From assembly GCF_018917145.1 (NCBI RefSeq), contig NZ_JAHLOD010000034.1, forward strand, positions 1-35,357: DNA of 35,357 nucleotides, given 5' to 3'. The position numbers and the translations under genes were made by a program. This stretch comes from Clostridium bornimense (GTDB lineage: Bacteria > Bacillota > Clostridia > Clostridiales > Clostridiaceae). The number at the start of each line of letters is the position of its first letter. Positions within the stretch are counted from its first letter, which is position 1. Of this stretch, positions 26,285-34,246 are shown in pieces. The notes beneath the pieces are model-generated. The model saw only the letters and a program-made list of their open reading frames with translations, was not told the DNA's origin and did no database searches.

Positions 26285-26851
26285 GTGAAAAATTTAAATA
26301 TAAATAATAGAGAAGGTAGTAATAATTCATTAAGACGTAAGGGGTTGCTACCAGGAGTATTATACGGAGAAAAAATTAAAAATACTTTATTTGAAATTTC
26401 AGAGATGGAGCTTGCTTCAGAATTAGCTAGAGAAGGTTCATCAGGTATATGTAATGTTCATTATGGAAATGAAGAATTCACTGCCATAGTTAAGGAAGTT
26501 CAAAAAGATCCTGTTACAAGAAAGATTATACATATTGATTTAGAACAAATTGCAGCAAATGATGAAGTAACTAGTGAAGTACCATTAAACTTTATTGGTG
26601 AGGGGGTAGTGGAATCTATTGGTGGTGTTGTTGTAAAGGAAAAAGAAAAATTAAAAGTAAAAGGTCCTGCTAGTGCAATTCCATCATCAATTAGTATTGA
26701 TGTATCAAAATTAAAATATGGTGAAACTATAACTGGTAGTGATGTAGAGTTTGGTGGTGAAATTTCTTTAGCGGAAGATGGAAACTCTGTTTTAGCAGTT
26801 ATATTATATAAAGGAAATGCAGTTGAAGAAGAGAAAGAGAGTGCAGAGTAA
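26285..26851 (+). CDS. ctc: 50S ribosomal protein L25 / general stress protein Ctc
   Basis: This TL5/CTC-type L25 protein binds 5S rRNA. The 188 residues comprise an N-terminal L25 domain (about 1-90, with RRKGLLPGVLYG and AIVKEVQKDPVTRKIIHIDL) and a C-terminal beta domain (about 95-175), ending in an acidic tail. The start is GTG 26285, with AGGAGGGG at 26271-26278 six bases before it. No nearby ATG fits. It stands alone between divergent and unrelated genes and is followed by a strong terminator. A stress role is known for Bacillus Ctc, but no special promoter is evident here. Confidence 0.93.
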   Translation: MKNLNINNREGSNNSLRRKGLLPGVLYGEKIKNTLFEISEMELASELAREGSSGICNVHYGNEEFTAIVKEVQKDPVTRKIIHIDLEQIAANDEVTSEVPLNFIGEGVVESIGGVVVKEKEKLKVKGPASAIPSSISIDVSKLKYGETITGSDVEFGGEISLAEDGNSVLAVILYKGNAVEEEKESAE

Positions 26852-26856
26852 ATAAA

Positions 26857-26887
26857 AATGTTGTCTTAATAGACAACATTTTTTTTA
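26857..26887 (+). terminator. Intrinsic terminator after ctc
   Basis: AATGTTGTCTTAATAGACAACATT forms an almost perfect hairpin followed by a run of eight T residues. The 26888-27085 stretch after it is very AT-rich with no gene seen. Confidence 0.92.
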
Positions 26888-27085
26888 TCGACATATATAA
26901 AATAGAAATTTATTAATAATAACAAAAAAATAAAGTGTATTTTATATTTGTGTAAAAATATTTTTGAGTAGAATTAAAAAAATATAATAAATTTAAATGT
27001 AAAATACAAAATATTGAAGAAAATACATAAAACAGAATTTATAAATTAAAGAGTTAAATATAAATTACAAAAATAAATAAAAATA

Positions 27086-27094
27086 TGATATAAT
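27086..27094 (+). promoter_or_regulatory. Extended -10 promoter of the polysaccharide locus
   Basis: TGATATAAT is an extended -10 (TGN-TATAAT) 52 bases before the first kinase gene, with no good -35. The same form recurs at 30772 and 31282 in this locus. Confidence 0.5.
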
Positions 27095-27146
27095 AAAAAA
27101 GAAATATATGTAAATATATAGAAAAGTAGGTAAAGGATGTGAGTGG

Positions 27147-28529
27147 ATGGAGGGAGTTAAGGTATCAGAGGAGTTTTCCAATGAAATTAGTTTTTCAGAA
27201 ATTATTTTTGCGTTAAAAAAGAGATGGAAAATTATATTTGCAACTACAATATCTTTTACGATATTTATTACTGTCATTACATTTTTCTTTATTGATCCTG
27301 TATATGAAGTTTATACGAAAGTTTTTATTGGGAAAGATGCAGAGGTGAATTACGATAGCAATGATGTTCAAATGTATCAAAAACTATTACTTACTTATGC
27401 AGAAATTTTAAAAACAGAGGATTTAGTTGGAACTGCATTAGATAATGTGGATTCAGATATGACGGTGGATGATGTAATGAAATCAATTACTGTTGAACCG
27501 ATAAATGATACGCAAATTTTACAGGTAAAACTTAAAGGAAAAAATAAGGATGATTTAGCAATTGTATTGGAAAGCGTAACGAAAGAATTTATAAAAAAAT
27601 CTAAAGAGATGGTGCCTAATGGAAATATAAAAGTTATTAGGCATGTTAAAGATGCAGAAGCGCCTATTTCACCTAATAAGAAAATGAATATTTCAGTAGG
27701 GGTTTTGATGGGATTAGTAAGTGGAATGGCAATAGTATTTCTTATAGAGTATATGAATAATACTTATAAAAATAAAGATGAAGTAGAAAGAAATCTTAAA
27801 CTACCTGTTCTTGGGGTAATTCCGAAGTATCAGAGGAAAAGAGAACAATTAGTTATGATAGAGGAACCGAGGTCACAAGAGGCAGAATGTTATAGAACTA
27901 TGGTTACAAATATTCAATATTCTTCTGTTGATACAAGATGTAAGACTATAGTAGTAACAAGTTCTCAGAAAGGTGAAGGAAAGACAACGATTTCTGGAAA
28001 TTTAGCTTTATCCTTAGCAGCTTGGGGAAATAGAGTTGTACTAATTGATTGTGATATAAGAAGAGCTACTTTGCATAAAGTTTTTAATGTTAGCAATTCT
28101 AAAGGACTTACTGATGTGTTGGTTAATAATGCTAGTTTAAAAGATGTTGTTATTGCTATTAAAGAGACATTACTTATGATTCCAGCGGGAAGGATAGCAC
28201 CAAATCCGTCAGAACTTTTGAATTCTAATGCTATGGAATTATTAATAGAAGAGTTAAGCGAGAATTGTGATTATATTATTTTAGATACAGCGCCAGTAGA
28301 AGCTGTGGCGGATGCACAGATTTTAAGTGCTAAGGCTGATGGAACTTTGGTGGTTATTAAAGCTGGAGCAACAAAAATAAGTGTTATTCAGGATACTTTA
28401 AATTTATTAAATAAGGTAAGAGGAAAAATAATAGGGATTGTATTAAATGCAACAGAAGAAGAAAGAATGTCGATGATATATCAGTATTATGATGAAGATA
28501 AAAAGAAAAAAAGGCACAAGGTCAGTTAG
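27147..28529 (+). CDS. Wzz chain-length domain fused to BY-kinase (copy 1)
   Basis: This predicted inner-membrane regulator of polysaccharide polymerisation and export is a tyrosine autokinase. The Wzz part has TM1 at about 29-49, a middle domain outside the membrane, PISPNKK at 173-179, and TM2 at about 181-203. The cytoplasmic BY-kinase has Walker A KGEGKTT (275-281), Walker A' LIDCDIRR (299-306) and Walker B YIILDTAPV (376-384). The tail has a modest tyrosine cluster (IYQYYDED). Compared with the downstream copy, the usual PGEGKST, DMRKP and DTPPV are altered to KGEGKTT, DIRRA and DTAPV. In many Firmicutes these two parts are separate proteins. A sugar transferase follows after 28 bases. 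Confidence 0.9.
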   Translation: MEGVKVSEEFSNEISFSEIIFALKKRWKIIFATTISFTIFITVITFFFIDPVYEVYTKVFIGKDAEVNYDSNDVQMYQKLLLTYAEILKTEDLVGTALDNVDSDMTVDDVMKSITVEPINDTQILQVKLKGKNKDDLAIVLESVTKEFIKKSKEMVPNGNIKVIRHVKDAEAPISPNKKMNISVGVLMGLVSGMAIVFLIEYMNNTYKNKDEVERNLKLPVLGVIPKYQRKREQLVMIEEPRSQEAECYRTMVTNIQYSSVDTRCKTIVVTSSQKGEGKTTISGNLALSLAAWGNRVVLIDCDIRRATLHKVFNVSNSKGLTDVLVNNASLKDVVIAIKETLLMIPAGRIAPNPSELLNSNAMELLIEELSENCDYIILDTAPVEAVADAQILSAKADGTLVVIKAGATKISVIQDTLNLLNKVRGKIIGIVLNATEEERMSMIYQYYDEDKKKKRHKVS

Positions 28530-28557
28530 TAAAAAGTATATAAGGAGATGAGGGGAA

Positions 28558-29217
28558 ATGGAAAAGACAGTATTGGAAACTGTTGAGTCTGATGCTATAG
28601 AAGTTAAAACCTCGAAGATATATTTGTTTATTAAAAGAGTTATAGATATTACGGGATCTTTGGTAGGATTAATTATTTTGAGTCCTTTATTAATTATTGT
28701 AGGAATTTTGATAAAAATAGAATCTAAAGGACCTATTATATTCTCGCAAAATAGAATAGGAATGAATGGAAGAGTATTTAAGATGTACAAGCTTCGCAGT
28801 ATGGTTGCAAATGCTGAAGAGTTAAAGGGAAAATTGATGGAAGAGAATGAAATGTCAGGACCGATGTTTAAAATTAAAGATGATCCTAGAATTACGAAGG
28901 TGGGAAGGTTTATAAGAAAAACAAGTATTGATGAACTGCCTCAATTGTTAAATGTCTTAAAGGGAGAAATGAGTTTAGTTGGACCAAGACCAAGTTTAAT
29001 TGAAGAGGTTTTAGAATTTGAGCCGTGGATGAAAAAAAGACTTATGGTAAAACCGGGACTTACATGTTATTGGCAAGTGATGGGAAGGAATAATATAGAT
29101 TTTTATAGGTGGATGTTGTTAGACATTAAATATGTTGAAACAAGAAGTATCTTAGTTGATATTAAATTAATAATTAAAACATTTTTTGTTTTATTTGGTG
29201 ATAAAAATGCATCGTAA
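28558..29217 (+). CDS. Initiating sugar-phosphate transferase, PF02397 type (copy 1)
   Basis: This membrane enzyme transfers a sugar-1-phosphate from a UDP-sugar to undecaprenyl phosphate, the first step of repeat-unit assembly. The 219 residues represent the short catalytic form without the N-terminal membrane domain of WbaP-type enzymes. A hydrophobic helix lies at about 29-50. Conserved blocks are KRVIDITGSLVGLIILSPLL, FKMYKLRSM, RKTSIDELPQLLNVLKGEMS, LVGPRP and KPGLTCYWQVMGRN. It ends FFVLFGDKNAS, identical to the copy at 32797. The sugar (glucose, galactose or an acetamido sugar) cannot be told. ugd follows after 12 bases. Confidence 0.92.
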   Translation: MEKTVLETVESDAIEVKTSKIYLFIKRVIDITGSLVGLIILSPLLIIVGILIKIESKGPIIFSQNRIGMNGRVFKMYKLRSMVANAEELKGKLMEENEMSGPMFKIKDDPRITKVGRFIRKTSIDELPQLLNVLKGEMSLVGPRPSLIEEVLEFEPWMKKRLMVKPGLTCYWQVMGRNNIDFYRWMLLDIKYVETRSILVDIKLIIKTFFVLFGDKNAS

Positions 29218-29229
29218 AGAGGGGTTTGT

Positions 29230-30585
29230 ATGGATATTGTGGTAGCGGGAACTGGTTATGTTGGATTAGTAACAGGAGCTTGTCTTGCAGAAGTAGGTCA
29301 TAAAGTTATTTGTGTTGATGTTGATGAAAAAAAGATAGGTATAATGAAAAAAGGGATATCTCCAATATATGAGCCAGGGCTTAGTGATTTATTGGAGAAA
29401 AATTATGCAAATGGGAATTTAGATTTTACCACAGATTATGAAGAGGCTTACAGAAAAGCAGATGTAGTTTTTATAGGTGTTGGCACTCCTGAGAGGAGTG
29501 ATGGATCTGCAAATTTAGACTATGTATTTTCAGTATGTGGACAAATCGCAAAAAATATAACAAAGGATTGTTTAGTAGTAGTTAAATCAACAGTACCTAT
29601 AGGTACTAATGATAGAGTAGAAGAATTTTTGCGAGAAAATGTAGAAAATAATATTCAGGTTGAAGTGGCTTCAAACCCGGAATTTTTAGCACAGGGAACT
29701 GCAGTTAAAGATACACTTTATGCTAGTAGAATAGTAATTGGTGTAGAGAGTGAAAATGCTAAAAATATATTAATGAATATATATAAGAGGTTTAATCAAC
29801 CAATAGTAGTTACAAATAGAAGAAGTGCAGAAATGATTAAATATGCTTCTAATGATTTTTTAGCCCTTAAGATTTCTTTTATAAACGAAATGGCAAATGT
29901 TTGTGAAATTGTAGGCGCTGATATAGAAGATGTTGCAAAAGGAATGAGTTATGATTCAAGAATAGGAAATAAGTTTTTAAATGCTGGTATTGGTTATGGT
30001 GGTTCATGTTTTCCTAAGGATACAAAGGCATTACATTGGTTAGCTAATGATCATGGATATGAAGTTAAAACTATAAAAGCAACTATAGAGGTAAATGAGA
30101 ATCAGAAGTATAAGTTGTTTAGAAAGGCAAAAGAGTTTTTTGGTAGTTTAAAGAATAAGAGGGTTGCAATATTAGGGTTAACTTTTAAACCGGGAACAGA
30201 TGATTTAAGAGAGGCACCTTCTATTCCTAATATAAGAAGAATGTTAGATGAAGGGGCAAAGATTATTGCCTATGATCCAGTAGGTGAAAATAACTTTAAG
30301 AAAATATATCCCGATGAAATAACTTATGCTGAGTCTATTGAAGAATCTATAAAAGATGCAGATATGGTGTTTATATTTACTGAATGGGAAGAAGTTAAAA
30401 ATATTGATATAGATATTTTTATAAAAGAGATGAAAACACCTATTATATTTGATGGACGAAATTGTTTTGATCTTAATGATATATGTGAAAAGAGTGTGTA
30501 TTATTATTCAATAGGTCGTAAAACTATTAATAATTTTATTAAGAAAAATTTGATGAAAAAAAATTTTTTTGAAGGTGGGAACTGA
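29230..30585 (+). CDS. ugd: UDP-glucose 6-dehydrogenase
   Basis: This enzyme oxidises UDP-glucose to UDP-glucuronate with two NAD+, supplying an acidic sugar for the surface polysaccharide. The 451 residues carry GTGYVG (7-12) for NAD binding, the GVGTP and STVPIGT segments, and NPEFLAQGTA. The catalytic Cys260 lies in GYGGSCFPKDT. The C-terminal UDP-binding domain has LGLTFKPGTDDLREAPS. The last 20 residues are a basic Asn/Lys-rich tail, slightly longer than usual. It shares the transcript with the preceding kinase and transferase. The alternative UDP-ManNAc dehydrogenase is less likely given the overall Ugd/TuaD-like motif set. Confidence 0.92.
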   Translation: MDIVVAGTGYVGLVTGACLAEVGHKVICVDVDEKKIGIMKKGISPIYEPGLSDLLEKNYANGNLDFTTDYEEAYRKADVVFIGVGTPERSDGSANLDYVFSVCGQIAKNITKDCLVVVKSTVPIGTNDRVEEFLRENVENNIQVEVASNPEFLAQGTAVKDTLYASRIVIGVESENAKNILMNIYKRFNQPIVVTNRRSAEMIKYASNDFLALKISFINEMANVCEIVGADIEDVAKGMSYDSRIGNKFLNAGIGYGGSCFPKDTKALHWLANDHGYEVKTIKATIEVNENQKYKLFRKAKEFFGSLKNKRVAILGLTFKPGTDDLREAPSIPNIRRMLDEGAKIIAYDPVGENNFKKIYPDEITYAESIEESIKDADMVFIFTEWEEVKNIDIDIFIKEMKTPIIFDGRNCFDLNDICEKSVYYYSIGRKTINNFIKKNLMKKNFFEGGN

Positions 30586-30771
30586 TATTTTTATCATGAA
30601 AATTTAATAATGTAAATAAAATTAGGATACCATAATAAAAAAACAAATAAAAATACATATAAATACATTTGTTTTTAAAATGAAATATTAATAATTAAAA
30701 AAGAGTTAAAAAACTGAATGTAATATATAAATATAAGGTAAATTGTTATTATATACAAAACTATAATGAGG

Positions 30772-30780
30772 TGATATAAT
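30772..30780 (+). promoter_or_regulatory. Extended -10 promoter in the inter-module gap
   Basis: TGATATAAT is an extended -10, identical to the one at 27086. A transcript from here would carry the mini-frame at 30838 and could run into the second kinase gene. Confidence 0.45.
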
Positions 30781-30837
30781 ATCTATAAATTACAAAATAT
30801 ACAAAATATACAAAAGTTAAGAAGAGGAGGTCGATAA

Positions 30838-30870
30838 ATGGTAAAGAATAAATATTATCGATTAATTTAA
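30838..30870 (+). CDS. Ten-codon frame with strong ribosome site (leader peptide or gene relic)
   Basis: ATG 30838 follows GAGGAGG (30824-30830) at seven-base spacing and encodes MVKNKYYRLI before TAA. A 7-bp inverted repeat, TCGATAA (30831-30837) with TTATCGA (30855-30861), spans the region just before and inside the frame and could mask the start. It may be a leader peptide or the start of a frameshifted, degraded gene, because more codons stay open in a shifted frame just after it. No homologue is recognised. Confidence 0.3.
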   Translation: MVKNKYYRLI

Positions 30871-31039
30871 AATCTCTTTATATTTTATTAAATATTATTG
30901 ATAATAATAAAAAATATGGATTAGTTTTGAAAAAAATATAATAGTAAATATATTAAAAATTACATATAAATTTGTAAGAGCAAATAAAAAAGATATAAGT
31001 AATAAAAAGTTCTTGTGAAAATATTTTTTTAATTTTTTC

Positions 31040-31183
31040 ATGAAATATGAGTTTAGTATTTTAGAAAAAATGTCGACAATAAAATCTAAAAAACTAATGA
31101 AAGACACAATATCTTTAAAGTTAGATAATAGTATTTTAAATATTATTATAAATATATTACAGTACTTTAATATTGTTACATAA
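31040..31183 (+). pseudogene. Possible degraded coding remnant
   Basis: A 47-codon frame from ATG 31040 reads MKYEFSILEKMSTIKSKKLM and onward, ending FNIVT. It has no ribosome site, and the same frame is open for about 24 codons before a TGA upstream. Its residue mix looks more protein-like than random AT-rich DNA, but nothing is recognised. Confidence 0.22.
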
Positions 31184-31281
31184 GTTAAAAAAATATTTTA
31201 ATTTTATAAATAAAAATAAAAAAATGGAGTTTGAAAAAAAATACAAGAAGAAAATTCCAAGTCAAAAACTCTTTGTGATTA

Positions 31282-31290
31282 TGCTATAAT
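31282..31290 (+). promoter_or_regulatory. Extended -10 promoter of the second kinase module
   Basis: TGCTATAAT is an extended -10 about 80 bases before the second kinase start. The -35 region is poor. Confidence 0.5.
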
Positions 31291-31372
31291 GTCATTGTCG
31301 TAAAAAGGATTAAAAACTTAATAGTAGCAATAAAATACTTTTAAGGAAAATATAATCGGAGGAGTGAAAAAT

Positions 31373-32728
31373 TTGGAACAGGAAATACTAGAGAAGGAAA
31401 TTAGCATTTCTGAAATTATAGAAGCATTACAAAAGAGATGGAAAATGATAGTCGCAATAACTTTGTTATGTTCAGTAGTGGCGGGAGTTTTAAGTTTTTT
31501 TGTTATAAAGCCAACGTATGAAGCTAGTACAAAGTTATTTATAGGAAAAGAGGAAACACAAAATTCTACATATGATAATAATGATATACAAATGTATCAA
31601 AAGTTATTAAAAACATATGCAGAGATGATTAAAAATGATGAACTTATAGAAAAAGCAATAAGAGAAGTAAATACAACTATGACAGCAGATGAAATCTTAG
31701 GTTCATTAACAGTAAATCCTTTAACTGATACTCAGATTTTAGAAGTGAGTCTTAAGGGGAAAAAACCTAAAGAAACAGCAGAAATTTTAAAAGGAATAAT
31801 TAATGAATTTATTTTTCAAGCAAATGAATTAGTTCCTAATGGAAATGTAAAAGTTATAAGAGAGGTAAGAGTACCGAAAGATCCAGTAGCACCTAATAAG
31901 ACTATGAATATTGCAATCGCTTTTCTTCTAGGTCTTATGATAGGAGTAGGGGTAACATTTTTATTAGAATATCTTGATAATACTTTTAAAACAAAAGAGT
32001 CTGTAGAAGGAACTTTAAATATTCCTGTTATGGGTGTTATACCTCAAATGAGTAATAGCACTAAGCCAGGAAAGAAATTTTTTGTAGTTGAAGATGATCC
32101 AAAAGCTGTGGTAGCAGAAAGTTACAGAACACTTAAAACCAATATACAATATTCATCTTTTGATGAAAAGCATAGAGTTATGGTAGTAACTAGTTCCGTG
32201 CCAGGAGAAGGAAAATCAACGACTACTGGAAACTTAGCTCTTGCTCTGGCAGAAGGTGAAGCTAAGGTTATTCTTATTGATTGTGATATGAGAAAACCTA
32301 CAGTACACAAGAAATTCCACATTTCAAATGAAAAAGGGCTTTCAGATGTTCTTATAGGAAGGGTAGATATAATGGAAGCTGCTCATAAATACAACAAGAA
32401 TTTACTTATATTAACAGCGGGGAAAATACCACCAAATCCTTCAGAGATGCTTGGGTCAAATACGATGAAGGAATTATTAGATAGATTAAAAGAAGTAGTT
32501 GATTATATTATTTTAGATACTCCTCCTGTACAAGCTGTTGCTGATGCACAAATATTAAGTAATAGAGCAGATGGAACATTACTTGTAATAAAAGCTGGAG
32601 AAACTAAAAAGGAATCAACAGAAAATGCATTAAATTTACTTAGTAAGGTAAATGCCAATGTTATTGGTGGAATTTTAAATGGAGCAGAAGATAGAAAAAA
32701 TAAGACATATTATTATTATGGTGAATAG
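31373..32728 (+). CDS. Wzz chain-length domain fused to BY-kinase (copy 2, TTG start)
   Basis: This paralogue of the protein at 27147 has the same architecture and about the same length (451 residues). The Wzz domain has TM1 near 27-47, then PVAPNKT and TM2. The BY-kinase has canonical Walker A PGEGKST, Walker A' LIDCDMRKP and Walker B YIILDTPPV. The C-terminal YYYYGE tail is the expected autophosphorylation cluster. I chose TTG 31373 because GGAGGAG (31358-31364) is eight bases before it and the N-terminus then aligns with copy 1. The in-frame GTG at 31364 overlaps the ribosome site. It likely controls chain length together with the sugar transferase 68 bases downstream. Confidence 0.93.
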   Translation: MEQEILEKEISISEIIEALQKRWKMIVAITLLCSVVAGVLSFFVIKPTYEASTKLFIGKEETQNSTYDNNDIQMYQKLLKTYAEMIKNDELIEKAIREVNTTMTADEILGSLTVNPLTDTQILEVSLKGKKPKETAEILKGIINEFIFQANELVPNGNVKVIREVRVPKDPVAPNKTMNIAIAFLLGLMIGVGVTFLLEYLDNTFKTKESVEGTLNIPVMGVIPQMSNSTKPGKKFFVVEDDPKAVVAESYRTLKTNIQYSSFDEKHRVMVVTSSVPGEGKSTTTGNLALALAEGEAKVILIDCDMRKPTVHKKFHISNEKGLSDVLIGRVDIMEAAHKYNKNLLILTAGKIPPNPSEMLGSNTMKELLDRLKEVVDYIILDTPPVQAVADAQILSNRADGTLLVIKAGETKKESTENALNLLSKVNANVIGGILNGAEDRKNKTYYYYGE

Positions 32729-32796
32729 GTATTGAGGGTTTTGGGAAGAGGTTTTTATTAAGTTAACAAAAGTTTAAAATGGGGGGCATTAAATAG

Positions 32797-33447
32797 ATGG
32801 ATATGGTAAATGATAACTTGGAAAATGAAGATAGGAAAGTTAGTATAATTTATTTATTTTCTAAAAGAGTTATAGACATTGTAGGATCTATTGTAGGACT
32901 AGTATTATTAAGCCCTATTTTACTTATAGTGACTATAGCAATAAAGTTAGAGTCAAAAGGCCCTATTATATTTTCGCAGAAAAGAATAGGGTTAAAAGGA
33001 AAAGCGTTTAAGATGTATAAGCTTAGAAGTATGGTAGAAGATGCTGAAAAGCTAAAGAAAGATCTTATGAAAAGTAATGAGATGTCTGGCCCTATGTTTA
33101 AGATGAAGGATGATCCTAGAGTAACAAGGGTTGGAAAATTTATAAGAAAAACCAGTATCGATGAATTACCACAACTTGTAAATGTTCTTAAGGGAGATAT
33201 GTCTCTTGTTGGGCCAAGACCAAGTCTTCCTAAAGAAGTGAAAAAATTCAAACCGTGGATGAAAAAACGTCTTGAGGTAAAGCCGGGTCTTACTTGCTTT
33301 TGGCAAGTTTCAGGAAGAAATAATATAGATTTTGAAGATTGGATGAAGCTTGATATAAAGTATGTAGAAGAGAGAAGCTTCTTAGTAGATATAAAGCTTA
33401 TATTTAAGACGTTTTTTGTATTGTTTGGAGATAAGAATGCATCGTAG
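32797..33447 (+). CDS. Initiating sugar-phosphate transferase, PF02397 type (copy 2)
   Basis: This 216-residue paralogue of the protein at 28558 loads the first sugar-1-phosphate on undecaprenyl phosphate at the membrane. Shared blocks include KRVIDIVGSIVGLVLLSPIL, FKMYKLRSM, RKTSIDELPQLVNVLKGDMS, LVGPRP and an identical FFVLFGDKNAS end. The two copies differ in the N-terminal 20 residues and at many positions, so they are not recent perfect duplicates. GGGGGG precedes the ATG at about ten bases. ATG 32803 is an alternative. Having two such enzymes suggests either redundancy or two initiating sugars. Confidence 0.92.
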   Translation: MDMVNDNLENEDRKVSIIYLFSKRVIDIVGSIVGLVLLSPILLIVTIAIKLESKGPIIFSQKRIGLKGKAFKMYKLRSMVEDAEKLKKDLMKSNEMSGPMFKMKDDPRVTRVGKFIRKTSIDELPQLVNVLKGDMSLVGPRPSLPKEVKKFKPWMKKRLEVKPGLTCFWQVSGRNNIDFEDWMKLDIKYVEERSFLVDIKLIFKTFFVLFGDKNAS

Positions 33448-33611
33448 AGAAGAGTTTGTTATTAATACATAGAATTATGCACTGTAAGGGGAAATTTATG
33501 AATTACAGGAAGTGACTGAATGAATGCTTTGAATATGAAATTATTCATTGAGTTAGTACTTAAATGATATATAAATTAGAAAGTAATTGAGAATAATGGA
33601 GGATTCATAGA

Positions 33612-34079
33612 GTGGAAAAAAGTGATAAAGAAAATAACGGTTGTATCCGCTTGACATTTTTAGGACACAAATCAATTCCTAGTCGTCAGGGTGGGATTGA
33701 GATAGTTGTTGAAGAACTAAGTACTCGAATGGCAGCTTTAGGATATGATGTAACCTGTTATAACAGAAGAGGACATCATGTGAGTGGTAAAGAGTTTGAT
33801 AATACAACTGAAAATCTAAAAGAATATAAAAATGTAAAAATCAAATCAGTTCCCACCATTGAAGCTAAAGGTCTGGCTGCTATGTCATCTTCGATTTTTG
33901 CAGCAGTTGCAGCAGCGTTTGGAAAGTATGATGTAGTTCACTTTCATGCAGAAGGACCATGTGCCATGTTATGGATTCCAAAATTGTTAGGTAAGAGATG
34001 TATTGCTACTGTCCATGGACAGATAGATATAATTGCCTTGTCAGGTATATATGCCCGTAACTACGGTATATTCGCTTAG
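33612..34079 (+). pseudogene. Truncated DUF1972-type glycosyltransferase
   Basis: From GTG 33612 (GGAGGA at 33598-33603, eight-base spacing) the product opens like DUF1972/GT4 rhamnosyl- or glycosyltransferases: LTFLGHKSIPSRQGGIEIVV, then CYNRRGHH, DVVHFHAEGPCAMLWIPKLL and ATVHG. Homology by eye stops at the VHG near residue 136, where intact family members continue with LDWQRAKW and a second Rossmann domain to about 370-400 residues. Here about 19 unrelated residues follow and the frame ends at 155. No continuation was found in the 34080-34246 gap. It is most likely a gene fragment left by recombination, though a truncated protein might be made. Confidence 0.8.
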
Positions 34080-34246
34080 CAAGCATAAATTAGAACTACT
34101 ATTCAATGATTATGAGCGAAATAGACGTATATACAGGTAAAGCTTGTGGATATAGTTTATCTTCGTCCAAGATGAATCATTGAGAGATGAATTATGTTAA
34201 TTAATTAATTTGAGAATTAAAAATATAAAGAAAGGAAATTAAAGTA

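Larger units (their letters stand above)
30586..31363. other. Long AT-rich gap between the two kinase modules
   Basis: Nearly 780 bases lie here without a credible intact gene. A weak AT-only hairpin (AAAACAAAT/ATTTGTTTT, about 30638-30676) may end the ugd transcript. Extended -10 promoters sit at 30772-30780 and 31282-31290. Between them are a ten-codon reading frame with an excellent ribosome site and scattered short frames that read like a decayed gene, for example 31040-31183. Confidence 0.6.

Noticed and set aside
31364-31372. GTG start for the second kinase
   Set aside because: The codon overlaps its own ribosome site. TTG 31373 has correct spacing and matches the paralogue's N-terminus.
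34080-34246. Continuation of the truncated glycosyltransferase or a small gene
   Set aside because: Frames here are short, have no recognisable GT4 motifs, and lack a ribosome site.
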